From the NCBI RefSeq assembly GCF_902779965.1, contig NZ_CACZDK010000048.1, forward strand, positions 1 to 33,103: a DNA stretch of 33,103 nucleotides, given 5' to 3'. How positions within the stretch are numbered: the first letter of the stretch is position 1; every line of letters starts with the position of its first letter. Under the pieces are notes generated by a model that was not told the origin of the DNA, made no database searches, and saw only the letters and a list, made by a program, of their open reading frames with translations. The DNA comes from Fibrobacter succinogenes (lineage in GTDB: Bacteria; Fibrobacterota; Fibrobacteria; Fibrobacterales; Fibrobacteraceae). Positions 8,281 through 17,131 of this stretch are shown here, piece by piece. The position numbers and the translations under genes are program-made.

Positions 8281-9126
8281 ATGGGTAAGCTTTTAAGAAA
8301 CCTTCTCAAGTCCCCGATGTTCGTGATTGGCGTGTCCATCTTCGTGCTCACGCTCCTCATCGCCATCTTTGGACCTTTGTTCTACAACGTTGATACTCAC
8401 GCTCGTGACATCGTCGCTGGCCCGTATGCAGGTTCTAGCTCTGCTCACTGGCTCGGCACCGACCACCTCGGCCGTGACTATGTGTCTCTCTTGATTGCTG
8501 GTCTCCGCAGCTCTCTCTATGTGGGCTTTGTGGCTGGTATCATTGCTACGACGATCGGTGTGCTTATCGGTTTGTTCGGCGGTTTCCGCGGTGGCTGGGT
8601 TGACGAAGTGCTCAACATGCTCACCAACATCTTCATCGTGATTCCGCAGTTCGTGATTCTCGTTCTTATCAGCTCCGCTGTTAAGGATGGCCGTTCCCTC
8701 ACCTTGATTGGTCTCATCATCGGTCTTACCGCTTGGAGCTGGTCTGCCCGTGCCGTTCGTGCCCAGGCTTCTTCTCTCCGTAGCCGCGACCACATCGCCC
8801 TTGCCCGCATCAACGGTGCATCGACTTTGACGATTGTGATCAAGCATGTGCTTCCGTACTTGCTCTCGTACGTGTTCATGGTGTTCATCATGCAGGTGTC
8901 TTCTGGTATTCTTTCCGAAGCCTCCATCTCCATGATCGGTCTTGGCCCTGTCGATTCCACCAGCCTTGGTATCATCTTGAACCAGGCTAAGGACAACGGT
9001 GCTCTCTCCGACTCCATCTGGATCGCATTCATCCCGGCAACGATCGTCGTTACCCTCACGGTGTTTGCTCTGTACTTGATTAACACTTCCATGGAAGGCG
9101 TCTTCAACCCGCGCCTGCGCAAGTAA
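8281..9126 (+). CDS. ABC transporter permease (OppC/DppC type)
   Basis: 281 aa, normal length for the family. The N-terminal TM1 (VIGVSIFVLTLLIAIFGPLF) is followed by the OppC-type motif HWLGTDHLGRDYVSLLIAGLR and five further membrane segments. The cytoplasmic coupling loop ARAVRAQASSLRSRDHIALARINGAS contacts an ATPase subunit. It forms the heteromeric inner-membrane channel with the preceding permease. The ATG lies 3 bp after the preceding stop, and the ribosome site GGAGG overlaps the end of that gene, so translation is coupled. Confidence 0.94.
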   Translation: MGKLLRNLLKSPMFVIGVSIFVLTLLIAIFGPLFYNVDTHARDIVAGPYAGSSSAHWLGTDHLGRDYVSLLIAGLRSSLYVGFVAGIIATTIGVLIGLFGGFRGGWVDEVLNMLTNIFIVIPQFVILVLISSAVKDGRSLTLIGLIIGLTAWSWSARAVRAQASSLRSRDHIALARINGASTLTIVIKHVLPYLLSYVFMVFIMQVSSGILSEASISMIGLGPVDSTSLGIILNQAKDNGALSDSIWIAFIPATIVVTLTVFALYLINTSMEGVFNPRLRK

Positions 9127-9136
9127 GAGGTAAAAA

Positions 9137-10135
9137 ATGTCTGATAATGTTTTTGAAGTTGACCACTTGGGTCTTTATTACCTCGGCCGTTTTGGAGACA
9201 AGACTCACGCTGTTACAGACGTGTCCTTCTCCATGAAGCAGGGGGAAATCCTCGGTATCGCCGGTGAATCGGGTTGCGGTAAGTCCACGCTCGTTTCTGG
9301 CCTCATGGGTATGTGCATCCCGCCGCTTTATCCGGAAACGGGTGACGTTCGCGTCAAGAGCGGTGACCACATGGAATCCCTCATGAACCGCAGCATCGAA
9401 GACGTTCGTGCAAACGTTCTCGCTCAGAAGGTTTCCATGATTCCGCAGGGCGCATTCAACGCTTTGAACCCGGTTCGCAAAATCAAGGATATCGCAGCTG
9501 ACGTGATTGCGGCTCACCAGCAGCCGGGCAAGCAGCTCGACATGAAGGAAATCTACGATCGCCTTTGCGAACGCTTCGACTTGTTCGGCATGGACACGAA
9601 GCGCGTGTTGAACTCCTATCCGATTCAGCTTACCGCAGGTGAACGCCAGCGTTCCGTGATCGGTATTTCTACTTTGCTCAACCCGCAGATGGTGATTGCT
9701 GACGAACCGACTTCTGCTTTGGACGTTTCCACGCAGAAGGAAGTGATCAAGATGATTTTCGATCTTCTTGACAAGGGCATCTTCTCGACGATGATCTTCA
9801 TTACCCACGAACTTCCGCTCCTCTACCATGTGGCAGACAACATCGCCATCATGTACGCCGGCGAAATCGTCGAAAAGGGTACGGCAGAACAGGTCGTCAA
9901 GGATCCGCGTCATCCGTATACGCAGGCTCTCATGGGCGCTATGCTCAGTACCGAAGCTTCTCAGCGTGGCCGCCATCCGGTGGCTATCGAAGGTGCTCCT
10001 CCGAGCCTCAAGAACAAGATTGTGGGCTGCCGCTTCGCTCCGCGTTGCAGCAAGGCATGCCCGGACTGCAAGAAGAATACCCAGAATCTCCGCATTGTCG
10101 GCGATCGTGACGTGAGGTGCGATTATGCAAAGTGA
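9137..10135 (+). CDS. ABC transporter ATPase (OppD/DppD type)
   Basis: 332 aa. Walker A is G43-ESGCGKST51, the Q-loop sits in MIPQGAF, Walker B with the catalytic Glu is D189-E190 followed by PTSALD, and the switch His is in FITHE. The ABC signature is L165-TAGERQR instead of the usual LSGGMRQR, an unusual departure. The C-terminal extension is the oligopeptide-transporter type, with RFAPRC and five Cys in the last 38 residues (C..RFAPRC...C..C and a later C). Such Cys bind an iron-sulfur cluster in at least one characterised DppD, so that is possible here. It works as a heterodimer with the next gene, whose start overlaps its end by 11 bp. Confidence 0.92.
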   Translation: MSDNVFEVDHLGLYYLGRFGDKTHAVTDVSFSMKQGEILGIAGESGCGKSTLVSGLMGMCIPPLYPETGDVRVKSGDHMESLMNRSIEDVRANVLAQKVSMIPQGAFNALNPVRKIKDIAADVIAAHQQPGKQLDMKEIYDRLCERFDLFGMDTKRVLNSYPIQLTAGERQRSVIGISTLLNPQMVIADEPTSALDVSTQKEVIKMIFDLLDKGIFSTMIFITHELPLLYHVADNIAIMYAGEIVEKGTAEQVVKDPRHPYTQALMGAMLSTEASQRGRHPVAIEGAPPSLKNKIVGCRFAPRCSKACPDCKKNTQNLRIVGDRDVRCDYAK

Positions 10136-10934
10136 TAAGCCCATTGTTTTTTCTGCCAAGCGCATCAGCAAGGACTTCGGTGCCGGCAAGAACCTGAAGA
10201 CTGCCGTTAAGGACGTTTCCTTCGATATCTACGACGAAGAATTCATCTCCATCGTGGGTGGTTCTGGTTGCGGCAAGTCCGTGCTCGCCAAGATCATGCT
10301 CGGCCTTTACCAGCCGACTCGCGGTCAGTTCCTCTATCGCGACAAGCCGATTAAGAACTTGAAGGACCACTGGAACGAAGTTCAGTCCGTGTTCCAGGAC
10401 CCGTTCGGTTGCTTCAACCAGTTCTTCACTATCCGTAGCCAGCTCGAAGACGCTCTCAACATCCTCAAGGACAAGCCGTCCAAGGAAGAAGTCCGTCGCC
10501 GCGTTGACGAAGGCCTCATGGCTGTGAACGTTACCCCGGCTGATATCGAAGGCAAGTATCCGTTCGAACTCTCCGGTGGTCAGATGCAGCGTATGCTTCT
10601 CGCCCGTATCTTCGCGCTCCGTCCGAAGGTCCTTATCGCTGACGAAGCTACCTCCATGGTGGACGCCTGCGTTCGTGCAAACATCCTCGATTACCTCCGC
10701 AAGTTGAAAGACGAGCTGAAGATGACCGTGGTGTTCGTGACCCACGATATCGGTCTAGCAAACTACGTTTCTGACCGTATCTTCATCATGCACGACGGTA
10801 AGATCGTGAACCAGGGTACTCCTGCTGAAGTACTCGACAACACGAACGAACCGCACACGCTCCGCTTGCTCGATGACATTCCGGAAGTCCACAAGACTGA
10901 ATGGATCAAGAACAGCCACCGCAGCAAAAAGTAA
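10125..10934 (+). CDS. ABC transporter ATPase (OppF/DppF type)
   Basis: 269 aa. Walker A is G45-GSGCGKSV53 with Val in place of the common final Thr, the Q-loop lies in VFQDPF, the signature L149-SGGQMQR is canonical, and Walker B with catalytic Glu is D173-E174 (IADEATSMVD). The switch His is in FVTHD. It lacks the long C-terminal oligopeptide-transporter extension seen in its partner. Its canonical signature complements the degenerate one in the preceding ATPase, so the two ATP sites of the heterodimer are probably unequal. Last gene of the operon; a strong terminator follows within 20 bp. Confidence 0.92.
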   Translation: MQSDKPIVFSAKRISKDFGAGKNLKTAVKDVSFDIYDEEFISIVGGSGCGKSVLAKIMLGLYQPTRGQFLYRDKPIKNLKDHWNEVQSVFQDPFGCFNQFFTIRSQLEDALNILKDKPSKEEVRRRVDEGLMAVNVTPADIEGKYPFELSGGQMQRMLLARIFALRPKVLIADEATSMVDACVRANILDYLRKLKDELKMTVVFVTHDIGLANYVSDRIFIMHDGKIVNQGTPAEVLDNTNEPHTLRLLDDIPEVHKTEWIKNSHRSKK

Positions 10935-10951
10935 CGGTACCGTTTCTTTGG

Positions 10952-10987
10952 AAAAGCCGCAGCCTAAACCGCTGCGGTTTTTCTTTT
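10952..10987 (+). terminator. Terminator of the ABC transporter operon
   Basis: Stem AAAGCCGCAGC (10953-10963) with GCTGCGGTTTT (10971-10981), one wobble pair, loop CTAAACC, followed by T-rich sequence to 10987. It begins 18 bp after the last ATPase gene. Confidence 0.85.
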
Positions 10988-11117
10988 ATCCCTCGCGGAT
11001 TTTACGTAATCCACTCTTGCTTGGTGCCTTTGCACAAACAAAAATCTGTTACTTTACATTACCACATAAAGTGCGGAAAATTTGTTAAAAATGAATTTTA
11101 TGCAAGCGAAATAGAGC

Positions 11118-11146
11118 TTGTTTGAGATAATTTATCTCGATATAAT
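11118..11146 (+). promoter_or_regulatory. Promoter of the first subtilase gene, with a palindrome in the spacer
   Basis: TTGTTT (11118-11123), a 17-base spacer and a consensus TATAAT (11141-11146). The spacer contains a perfect 15-base palindrome, GAGATAATTTATCTC (11124-11138), the place where a repressor or MerR-type activator would bind. The expected transcript starts near 11153 and carries a leader of about 110 nt ending in the large hairpin at 11216-11252. Confidence 0.6.
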
Positions 11147-11215
11147 AAATTTATAATATAAAAATATCAAAAGTCGCTGTTTTTCCCCTACAAAATGCTT
11201 ATTTATTTTATTATT

Positions 11216-11252
11216 TATTATTTCATGATACATTTTGTATCATGAAATAATA
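11216..11252 (+). promoter_or_regulatory. 17-bp inverted repeat abutting the subtilase ribosome site
   Basis: Perfect inverted repeat TATTATTTCATGATACA (11216-11232), loop TTT, complementary arm 11236-11252. The last base of the right arm is also the first base of the AGGAG ribosome site (11252-11256). In RNA it is a strong AU-rich hairpin next to the ribosome site; in DNA it is a candidate operator. The right arm GTATCATGAA(A)TAATAGGAG is repeated before the paralogous gene at 13342. Confidence 0.7.
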
Positions 11253-11262
11253 GGAGTGTGAT

Positions 11263-13050
11263 ATGAATAAAACGGTGCTGACAGTGGCAGCAATGGCGGT
11301 TCTTGTAGGAGGTTCCGCTTCTTATGCAAAATCGGTTTCTAAGGACTCTCAGTCTGTAGAAAAAGAATTTGTGAGTGAAACGACTAATTCCCGCATGGAC
11401 AAGAGCGTTCAGAAGTTTGTCGAAGCACAAAAGAAAAACAACCAAAAACGCAGTGTTTCGGTGGCCTCCGACGTGCTTGGCCGTCGAGGTGGCGCTGTTA
11501 AGGGCAAGGCTGCTTTGAATTACAAAGTGAATGATGCCGATGTCCAGAAAATGAAAGTCGTCATTAGGGATGTCAAGGTTGACGAGGCGCCTTTGGCCGC
11601 GGTTAGTGGCCGTTACGAATATAGACCAGTTGCAGACCAAAAGGAATTCTGGCTGAACGGCTCCAAGGTTAGCGAAAAGAGCTACTTGGATCAGGCGAAA
11701 AAACGCAAACAGAAATACGATCGTTCTAGGAAGTCTTTTAAGTCTTCGCGTGTTGCATATCTTACGGCTAGCGAAATTGAAAAGGAACTTGCAAGCAGCG
11801 AGACCAAGTATATTTCTGAATTCAAAAAGCCTCAGCCGCAAGTCATGTATGGCCAGGATGGTAGCTGGGATTATCGCTATATATTGAATAAAGCTGGCGT
11901 TACCAACAACGCCCATAACGTGGGAGTTAAAGGTCAAGGCGTGGGCGTGCATTACAACGAAGGCGGTTGCGTCCCGTTGCAGTATGTGAATCAAAACTAT
12001 TTTGTGCAGCTAGAAACGCCGTGTAACGAATATTCTACGCATGCTATCGGTGTCGCTAGAATTTTGCAGACAACGGCTCCGCAGGCGAAACTTTATGCGT
12101 TGCAGGGGACCGATGGTCCTGAAAATCCGTCGAGCTATGATGTGCCCATTTTGATTGGTTCGAATTCATGGACTTATGGCTCGGATTACCCGTATTACGA
12201 AGACACTGATGCTACGATGGATAACTACATCTATGAAAATAGAGTGGTTGAATTTATTGCGGCAGGTAATGAAGGCCGTGACGCTATCATTCCTCCTCCG
12301 GCCCGTGCGTTCAACGTGATTACGGTCGGTGCTGTATCTCCGGCGGACGATATGTTTATGGGTTACTCGACATCTGGAAATCCGAGTCCTGGAAACGATA
12401 AGCCCGAAGTCGGCGTCTATTCTCATTTCCGTTTCCCGGACAAACCTTACACTGCTGGGCCGGGTGATACGTACGACGGAACTTTCTGCTGTACTAGCGG
12501 AGCGACTCCGTTTATTGCCGGTATGACCGCCGATCTGCTTTCTCAACACCAGTTCCTTTGGTGGCATCCGGAAGTAGTCAGGGCCATCTTGATTGCAGGG
12601 AGCAACCCCATCCAAAATCCTGATTACGACATTGATGATGCGCCTAGCGGCTTTGATGCTGGCATTCCGCATTATTCCAACTTCTCCTGGACGGATTCTT
12701 ATCGATGGAACTTCTGGGAAGGTGAAAACTCTTCTTGGTTTGATTCGAATCGAGAAATCACGTTCCCGGAATACGATATCACTAAGGGCAAGCGCTACCG
12801 TATCGCTATTTCGTGGCTGACTTCGGGTGAGTTTGCGGTTCGCTATCAGAGCGTCGCTCAAGATATCGACCTGAGCGTTTGGCAGGATGGTGTTAGAATC
12901 GCTCGTTCAGAATCGCCATCGAATCCGTTTGAACTTGTGGATTTTGTGGCTCGTTCTTCTAGCCCGCTAACGATTAAGATTAAGCGCTATTCGAATAGCT
13001 CGTCGAAGGAAAAGGTTGTTCTAGGGTACGCGTTCGTATCGAAGAACTAA
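11263..13050 (+). CDS. Secreted subtilase-family (S8) serine peptidase, paralog 1
   Basis: 595 aa. A signal peptide is at residues 1-22 (VLVGGSASYA), followed by a charged region of about 190 residues that is probably a prodomain. The subtilase core follows: His in STHAIGVARIL (H260), oxyanion Asn in IAAGNEG (N336) and nucleophile Ser in CCTSGATPFIAGM (S412). The usual catalytic Asp segment (V-x-D-x-G) reads VGVHYNEGG here, so Asp is replaced; Glu233, directly before GG, is the best substitute acid. The last 110 residues look like a beta-sandwich domain (RYRIAISWLT...DIDLSVWQDG). A tandem paralog follows at 13342. The cell-surface or extracellular role is inferred; the substrate is unknown. 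Confidence 0.82.
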   Translation: MNKTVLTVAAMAVLVGGSASYAKSVSKDSQSVEKEFVSETTNSRMDKSVQKFVEAQKKNNQKRSVSVASDVLGRRGGAVKGKAALNYKVNDADVQKMKVVIRDVKVDEAPLAAVSGRYEYRPVADQKEFWLNGSKVSEKSYLDQAKKRKQKYDRSRKSFKSSRVAYLTASEIEKELASSETKYISEFKKPQPQVMYGQDGSWDYRYILNKAGVTNNAHNVGVKGQGVGVHYNEGGCVPLQYVNQNYFVQLETPCNEYSTHAIGVARILQTTAPQAKLYALQGTDGPENPSSYDVPILIGSNSWTYGSDYPYYEDTDATMDNYIYENRVVEFIAAGNEGRDAIIPPPARAFNVITVGAVSPADDMFMGYSTSGNPSPGNDKPEVGVYSHFRFPDKPYTAGPGDTYDGTFCCTSGATPFIAGMTADLLSQHQFLWWHPEVVRAILIAGSNPIQNPDYDIDDAPSGFDAGIPHYSNFSWTDSYRWNFWEGENSSWFDSNREITFPEYDITKGKRYRIAISWLTSGEFAVRYQSVAQDIDLSVWQDGVRIARSESPSNPFELVDFVARSSSPLTIKIKRYSNSSSKEKVVLGYAFVSKN

Positions 13051-13083
13051 CTTGAATTTTTGAAATTTGGTGAAATGCGATGT

Positions 13084-13114
13084 ACTCGGCAGAGGAGGGG
13101 CTGCCGAGTTTTTG
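13084..13114 (+). terminator. Terminator after subtilase paralog 1
   Basis: Perfect stem ACTCGGCAG (13084-13092) with CTGCCGAGT (13101-13109) and a T run to 13113, 33 bp after the stop codon. The AT-rich remainder up to 13300 has no gene and must hold the promoter of the second paralog, which I could not place securely. Confidence 0.85.
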
Positions 13115-13303
13115 AAGTATATTAGAAAATTTGCTATGTATGTTGTAAGTAAAAAAATGTATAAATTATCAATTGTAAATTTAAAGTAAGCTAATAAAAA
13201 ATTGTATAGAATTATTTACGTGAATAAATTATTTTATATTGTAAAAATATGAAAACACCTTTTTTTTCTTAACAAAATTGCTCGTTATTTTATTAAATAT
13301 TGG

Positions 13304-13336
13304 CGTGGTACGAATCGTATCATGAATAATAGGAGC
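13304..13336 (+). promoter_or_regulatory. Inverted repeat before the second subtilase ribosome site
   Basis: TGGTACGA (13306-13313), one central base, then TCGTATCA (13315-13322), extended by a wobble and one more pair. It is followed by the same GTATCATGAATAATAGGAG context as the first paralog. The arms differ from those of the first copy while the pairing is kept, which argues for a conserved control site. Confidence 0.6.
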
Positions 13337-13341
13337 ATACT

Positions 13342-15123
13342 ATGAATAAAAAAATACTAACGATGACAGCGATGGCGGTTCTTGTAGGAGGATCCGCATC
13401 CTATGCACAAACGGTTTCTACTGATGTGAAGTCTGAAAAAGAAGCTCAAGTCGAAGAATCGGTGCAGGCACCTTCTCGAATGGATGGTGGCGTTAGAAAA
13501 TTCGTTGAAAAGCAGAAAAGTAATACGCAGAAGCGTAAGGTTGCGCTGAAATCTGACGTTCTCGGTCGTCGTGGTGGAGCTCAAAAGGGTGCTTTGAACT
13601 ACGAAATCAATGCATCCGATGTCGAAAAGATGAAAGTTGTCATCAGCGATATCAAGGCCGATGACACTCCGCTGCCAACTGTGAGCGGTCGCTACGAGTT
13701 CGATCCGCAAAAGAACCAAAAGGATTATTGGTTGAACGGATCCAAGATGAGCGAATCTGGTTATCTTGCAGAAGCCGAAAAGCGCGAGAAAAAGTATAGC
13801 GAATCGAAGAAGTTTAATTCTCCGCGTACCGCATACCTTACGGCAAGCGAAATCGAAAAGGAACTTTCGAGCAGCGAAACCAAGTACATTTCTGAATACA
13901 AGGAACCTAAGCCTGCATTAACCTATGGCGTACAGGATTATCGCGATTATACGTACATCCTCCAGAAATCAGAAATTACATCGTTTGCTCACAATAACAA
14001 TTACAAGGGTCAGGGCGTTGGCGTTTATTATAATGAAGGTGGTTGCCCTCCGCTTAACTATGTGAATACAACCTATTATACTCGCCTCGGAACTTGCCCG
14101 GGCTATGCAACGCACGTTATTGGCGTTACAAGAGTTTTGCAAACCACCGCTCCGCAGGCAATGATTTACGGTATCGATGGCGTTGACTATCCGCAGAATG
14201 TGCGTAGCTACTCTAAGCCGATTTTGATTGGTTCCCAGTCTTGGGGCTTTGTTACGGACGAAACCGGATACACTTCTGGCGATGCTGACATGGACAACTA
14301 CATTTATACGAATAGAGTTGTTGAATTTGTTGCTGCAGGTAATGGCGGTAGAAATAAGCTTGTGTCCGCTCCGGGAAGAGCTATGAATGCTATTTCTGTT
14401 GGTGCAATCTCTCCGGTGGATGACAAATACGTTTCTTATTCATCGTCTAAGAATGCTCCTACGAAAGTTGACAAGCCTGAAGTCGCTAACTATACAGGCT
14501 TCCGTTTCCCAGGGGATCCTTCTTACACGGCTGGCACTAACGATACCTATACCGGCGTCTTTAACGGAACTAGCGCAGCAACGCCCTTTATGGCTGGCAT
14601 GGCTGCGAACTTGCTTTCTCAGCATCACTTCCTCTGGTGGCATCCGGAAGTTGTCAAGGCTGTCTTAATTGCTGGTAGCAAGCCGGTTCAGAACCCGGAA
14701 TACGATGTTGATGCCGGTACTTATTTCGTGGCGGGCATTCCGCATTATTCAAGCTTCACTTGGAACGATTCCTATCGTTGGCGTTTCTGGCAGGGCGAAA
14801 ACAACAGCAATTTCGATTCGAATAAAGAAATTACTTTTGTCGAATACAATATTGAAAAAGGCAAGCGTTACCGTCTCGCCATTGCTTGGCTGACTTCTGG
14901 TGAATATGCTTTGAAGAACCAGAGAATCGCTCAGGATATCGATATGAGCGTTTGGCAGAACGGAACGAGAATCGCAAATGCTAATTCTTATGAAAACCCG
15001 TTTGAATTGGCCGATTTTGTGACCCAGTCTGCTGACCCTCTTACGGTCAAGATTAAGCGTGTTTCTAACCGTAATTCGTCCGAAAAGGTCCTTCTCGGTT
15101 ACGCTTTTGTGAAGACTAACTAA
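13342..15123 (+). CDS. Secreted subtilase-family (S8) serine peptidase, paralog 2
   Basis: 593 aa, alignable end to end with the preceding gene; the first residues (MNKxxLTxxAMAVLVGGSASYA) are nearly identical. Catalytic residues: His in YATHVIGVTRVL (H258), oxyanion Asn in VAAGNGG (N334) and Ser in NGTSAATPFMAGM (S411), closer to the canonical GTSMATP than paralog 1. The acid segment reads VGVYYNEGG, again Glu232 instead of Asp. The prodomain conserves LTASEIEKEL and SETKYISE. The pair arose by tandem duplication and has its own control region and terminator, so the two genes are separately transcribed. An active protease is likely but unproven because of the changed acid. Confidence 0.82.
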   Translation: MNKKILTMTAMAVLVGGSASYAQTVSTDVKSEKEAQVEESVQAPSRMDGGVRKFVEKQKSNTQKRKVALKSDVLGRRGGAQKGALNYEINASDVEKMKVVISDIKADDTPLPTVSGRYEFDPQKNQKDYWLNGSKMSESGYLAEAEKREKKYSESKKFNSPRTAYLTASEIEKELSSSETKYISEYKEPKPALTYGVQDYRDYTYILQKSEITSFAHNNNYKGQGVGVYYNEGGCPPLNYVNTTYYTRLGTCPGYATHVIGVTRVLQTTAPQAMIYGIDGVDYPQNVRSYSKPILIGSQSWGFVTDETGYTSGDADMDNYIYTNRVVEFVAAGNGGRNKLVSAPGRAMNAISVGAISPVDDKYVSYSSSKNAPTKVDKPEVANYTGFRFPGDPSYTAGTNDTYTGVFNGTSAATPFMAGMAANLLSQHHFLWWHPEVVKAVLIAGSKPVQNPEYDVDAGTYFVAGIPHYSSFTWNDSYRWRFWQGENNSNFDSNKEITFVEYNIEKGKRYRLAIAWLTSGEYALKNQRIAQDIDMSVWQNGTRIANANSYENPFELADFVTQSADPLTVKIKRVSNRNSSEKVLLGYAFVKTN

Positions 15124-15158
15124 TTCCTGATATCTCGTCAGAAAAATGAAATGTAGGG

Positions 15159-15184
15159 GCCCGGCGGTAACGCCGGGCTTTTTG
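15159..15184 (+). terminator. Terminator after subtilase paralog 2
   Basis: Perfect GCCCGGCG (15159-15166) / CGCCGGGC (15171-15178) stem with a GTAA loop followed by six Ts, 36 bp after the stop. Confidence 0.88.
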
Positions 15185-15285
15185 CGTTGTTGGCAGTTTT
15201 GTCGCTCCGGACATGTTTTGGAGATGGTATCGGGAGTTTGTCTTGCTTCACTCGTTTTTGCAAAAGGATTATATATATTACGGAT

Positions 15286-17049
15286 ATGAGTTTTTCTTGT
15301 TTTTTCAATTTAATGGGTGCCGCGGATTTTAATCAATCCGCACACGTTGCGCTGTCTGCACGTTATTCTCGTTTTGCGTTTGTGGCATTGTCGCTTGCCC
15401 TGGTGCAAACTTCTGCACTCGCTGCGGATCTTGTGAAGCAGAATATTGATACGACCGATGCGATGGTCACGCTTTCTAATTATGACCGTGGTTTCTATAC
15501 GCCTCAGGTTTTGCACATCAAGCCTTCGGGCGGAAAGCCGATTGAAAAACCGTACAGCAAACTTTTGCACCTCCGTGCTGAAATTTCGGAATTCAGCAGC
15601 CGCGCTTGGCTTGGCATTGATACGACTGGCGGTAAAAAGGACACGACATGGGGCAAGAGCCAAGATCTTACGGAAGATGCTCTTAATGTCTTGCAGACGA
15701 CCTTTGACAACATCCGCAAGAACAATGGCTTTGTGGTTGTTCGCATTTGTTATGACCCGTGGTACAACGGACGTAGCAATGTGACGCCGGAACACAAGTG
15801 GGTGTTGCGCCATGTGGAGCAGCTCGCTCCGGTGCTTTCGAAAAATACCGATGTGATTGTCGCTCTCGAAATGGGCATGCACGGGGCTTACGGCGAGATG
15901 CACAGCGATACGAGCATCACTTACGAACGTATTGCAGAGGCTACGAACTTGATGCTTCGCAACACGCCCCCAGAATTCAAGATTCTCACGCGCACGGGAA
16001 ACTATTCAGCAAAGGTTCTCGGCTTTGACAATTGGGGCGTGGATTTCCACATCGACGGCGAAAAGTTTGCTGAAATTGCAAAGGCAAAAGGTGACACGAT
16101 GTACCGTGTGGGTATGTTCAACGACGGCTATCTTGGAACGCAATATGATTACGGCACATGGGGCGCCGACTGCAAAACGTCTATTTGCCGCGAGGAAGGT
16201 GTTGCCTGGCTTGAAAAGTACGGTATCAATACACCGTATGGCGGTGAAGCGCTTACAACGGCTAGTGGCTATCAAGTCATCAACACGCCGGAATTTCTCG
16301 CTTACGAGGGCTTCCGCACGCATACAAGCTATTTGAATATCCAGTGGAACAACAATCTAATCGACAGTTGGAAAAAGTCGCATTTTAAGGGTAAAGATTT
16401 CGAATATGACGGAGCGAAAGATTCTTCGCTCACGGGTTTCAAGTACATCAATGATCACTTGGGCTACCGCTATGTGCTGCGTGAATCTTGGGTAACCGAT
16501 ACGGTTGGCTCCGATGGCGTTTTCAAGGCGAAACTTCGCATCCAGAATGTAGGCTTTGGCAACCTGACACGCAATGTTCCTGTGAAACTTGCTGTTGTAG
16601 ATGACATGGAAGGAAGCTTGTTGACGATGTGCCCAGGAACTTCTTATATAGATTTGCCTGATATCGATTTCCGCAATGTGCATAGCCGTACTATTTCGAT
16701 CGCTGGCGGCGATACAGTGATGACGTTCGATGGAAACAACGAAATTGAAATCACAGCCAAGTTGGATGGGCTCTCGAAAAAACGCTATCAAGTGTACTTG
16801 AAAGTAGGTGAGATTGAGTTTGCCAATCGCAAACTTGTGGGAGTTGGGTCTTGTGGGGAGGAACAGCCCGCTGTCTTTTTGGGCAAAGTCTATTATGACG
16901 AAAAAGTGACGGGAATTTCTCCACGCGCCTTATCTCCAGTATCAATACATCAAAAGCAAAACGCTCCATTTGTGCAGCGGACCCGCAATAATATCATCAT
17001 CCATAACGGCGACAAGCGCTATCGCGCAAACGGCGCGGGCGTTCAGTAA
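15286..17049 (+). CDS. Secreted DUF4874/DUF4832 protein (probable carbohydrate-active)
   Basis: 587 aa from the ATG at 15286. An upstream in-frame ATG at 15187 lies only 3 bp after the preceding terminator and would put 33 odd residues before the signal peptide, so I reject it. A TATATT hexamer ends 6 bp before the chosen start, so a short or absent leader is possible; ATG 15313 is an alternative. The signal peptide ends SALA-ADL. The N-terminal domain matches DUF4874 (NYDRGFY..., LLHLRAEISEF, VVVRICYDPWY) and the middle matches DUF4832 (MFNDGYLGTQYDYGTW, YGGEALT, HTSYLN). This pair has the look of a TIM-barrel glycosidase-like protein of unknown activity. A beta-sandwich tail follows. It converges on the GH5 gene. 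Confidence 0.75.
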   Translation: MSFSCFFNLMGAADFNQSAHVALSARYSRFAFVALSLALVQTSALAADLVKQNIDTTDAMVTLSNYDRGFYTPQVLHIKPSGGKPIEKPYSKLLHLRAEISEFSSRAWLGIDTTGGKKDTTWGKSQDLTEDALNVLQTTFDNIRKNNGFVVVRICYDPWYNGRSNVTPEHKWVLRHVEQLAPVLSKNTDVIVALEMGMHGAYGEMHSDTSITYERIAEATNLMLRNTPPEFKILTRTGNYSAKVLGFDNWGVDFHIDGEKFAEIAKAKGDTMYRVGMFNDGYLGTQYDYGTWGADCKTSICREEGVAWLEKYGINTPYGGEALTTASGYQVINTPEFLAYEGFRTHTSYLNIQWNNNLIDSWKKSHFKGKDFEYDGAKDSSLTGFKYINDHLGYRYVLRESWVTDTVGSDGVFKAKLRIQNVGFGNLTRNVPVKLAVVDDMEGSLLTMCPGTSYIDLPDIDFRNVHSRTISIAGGDTVMTFDGNNEIEITAKLDGLSKKRYQVYLKVGEIEFANRKLVGVGSCGEEQPAVFLGKVYYDEKVTGISPRALSPVSIHQKQNAPFVQRTRNNIIIHNGDKRYRANGAGVQ

Positions 17050-17068
17050 TTGTTTGATATACGTACGA

Positions 17069-17097
17069 AAAAGTCCCGACCATCAGTCGGGACTTTT
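17069..17097. terminator. Bidirectional terminator between convergent genes
   Basis: Perfect 12-bp stem AAAAGTCCCGAC (17069-17080) with GTCGGGACTTTT (17086-17097), loop CATCA. A/T tracts on both sides let it serve the DUF4832 gene (plus) and the GH5 gene (minus). Confidence 0.88.
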
Positions 17098-17131
17098 CAA
17101 ACTTCAATTTTATGTAACAAACTTTAATTGC

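Noticed and set aside
15187-15285. Longer N-terminus for the DUF4832 protein
   Set aside because: It would begin 3 bp after a terminator T run, has no ribosome site, and adds 33 unlikely residues before a normal signal peptide.
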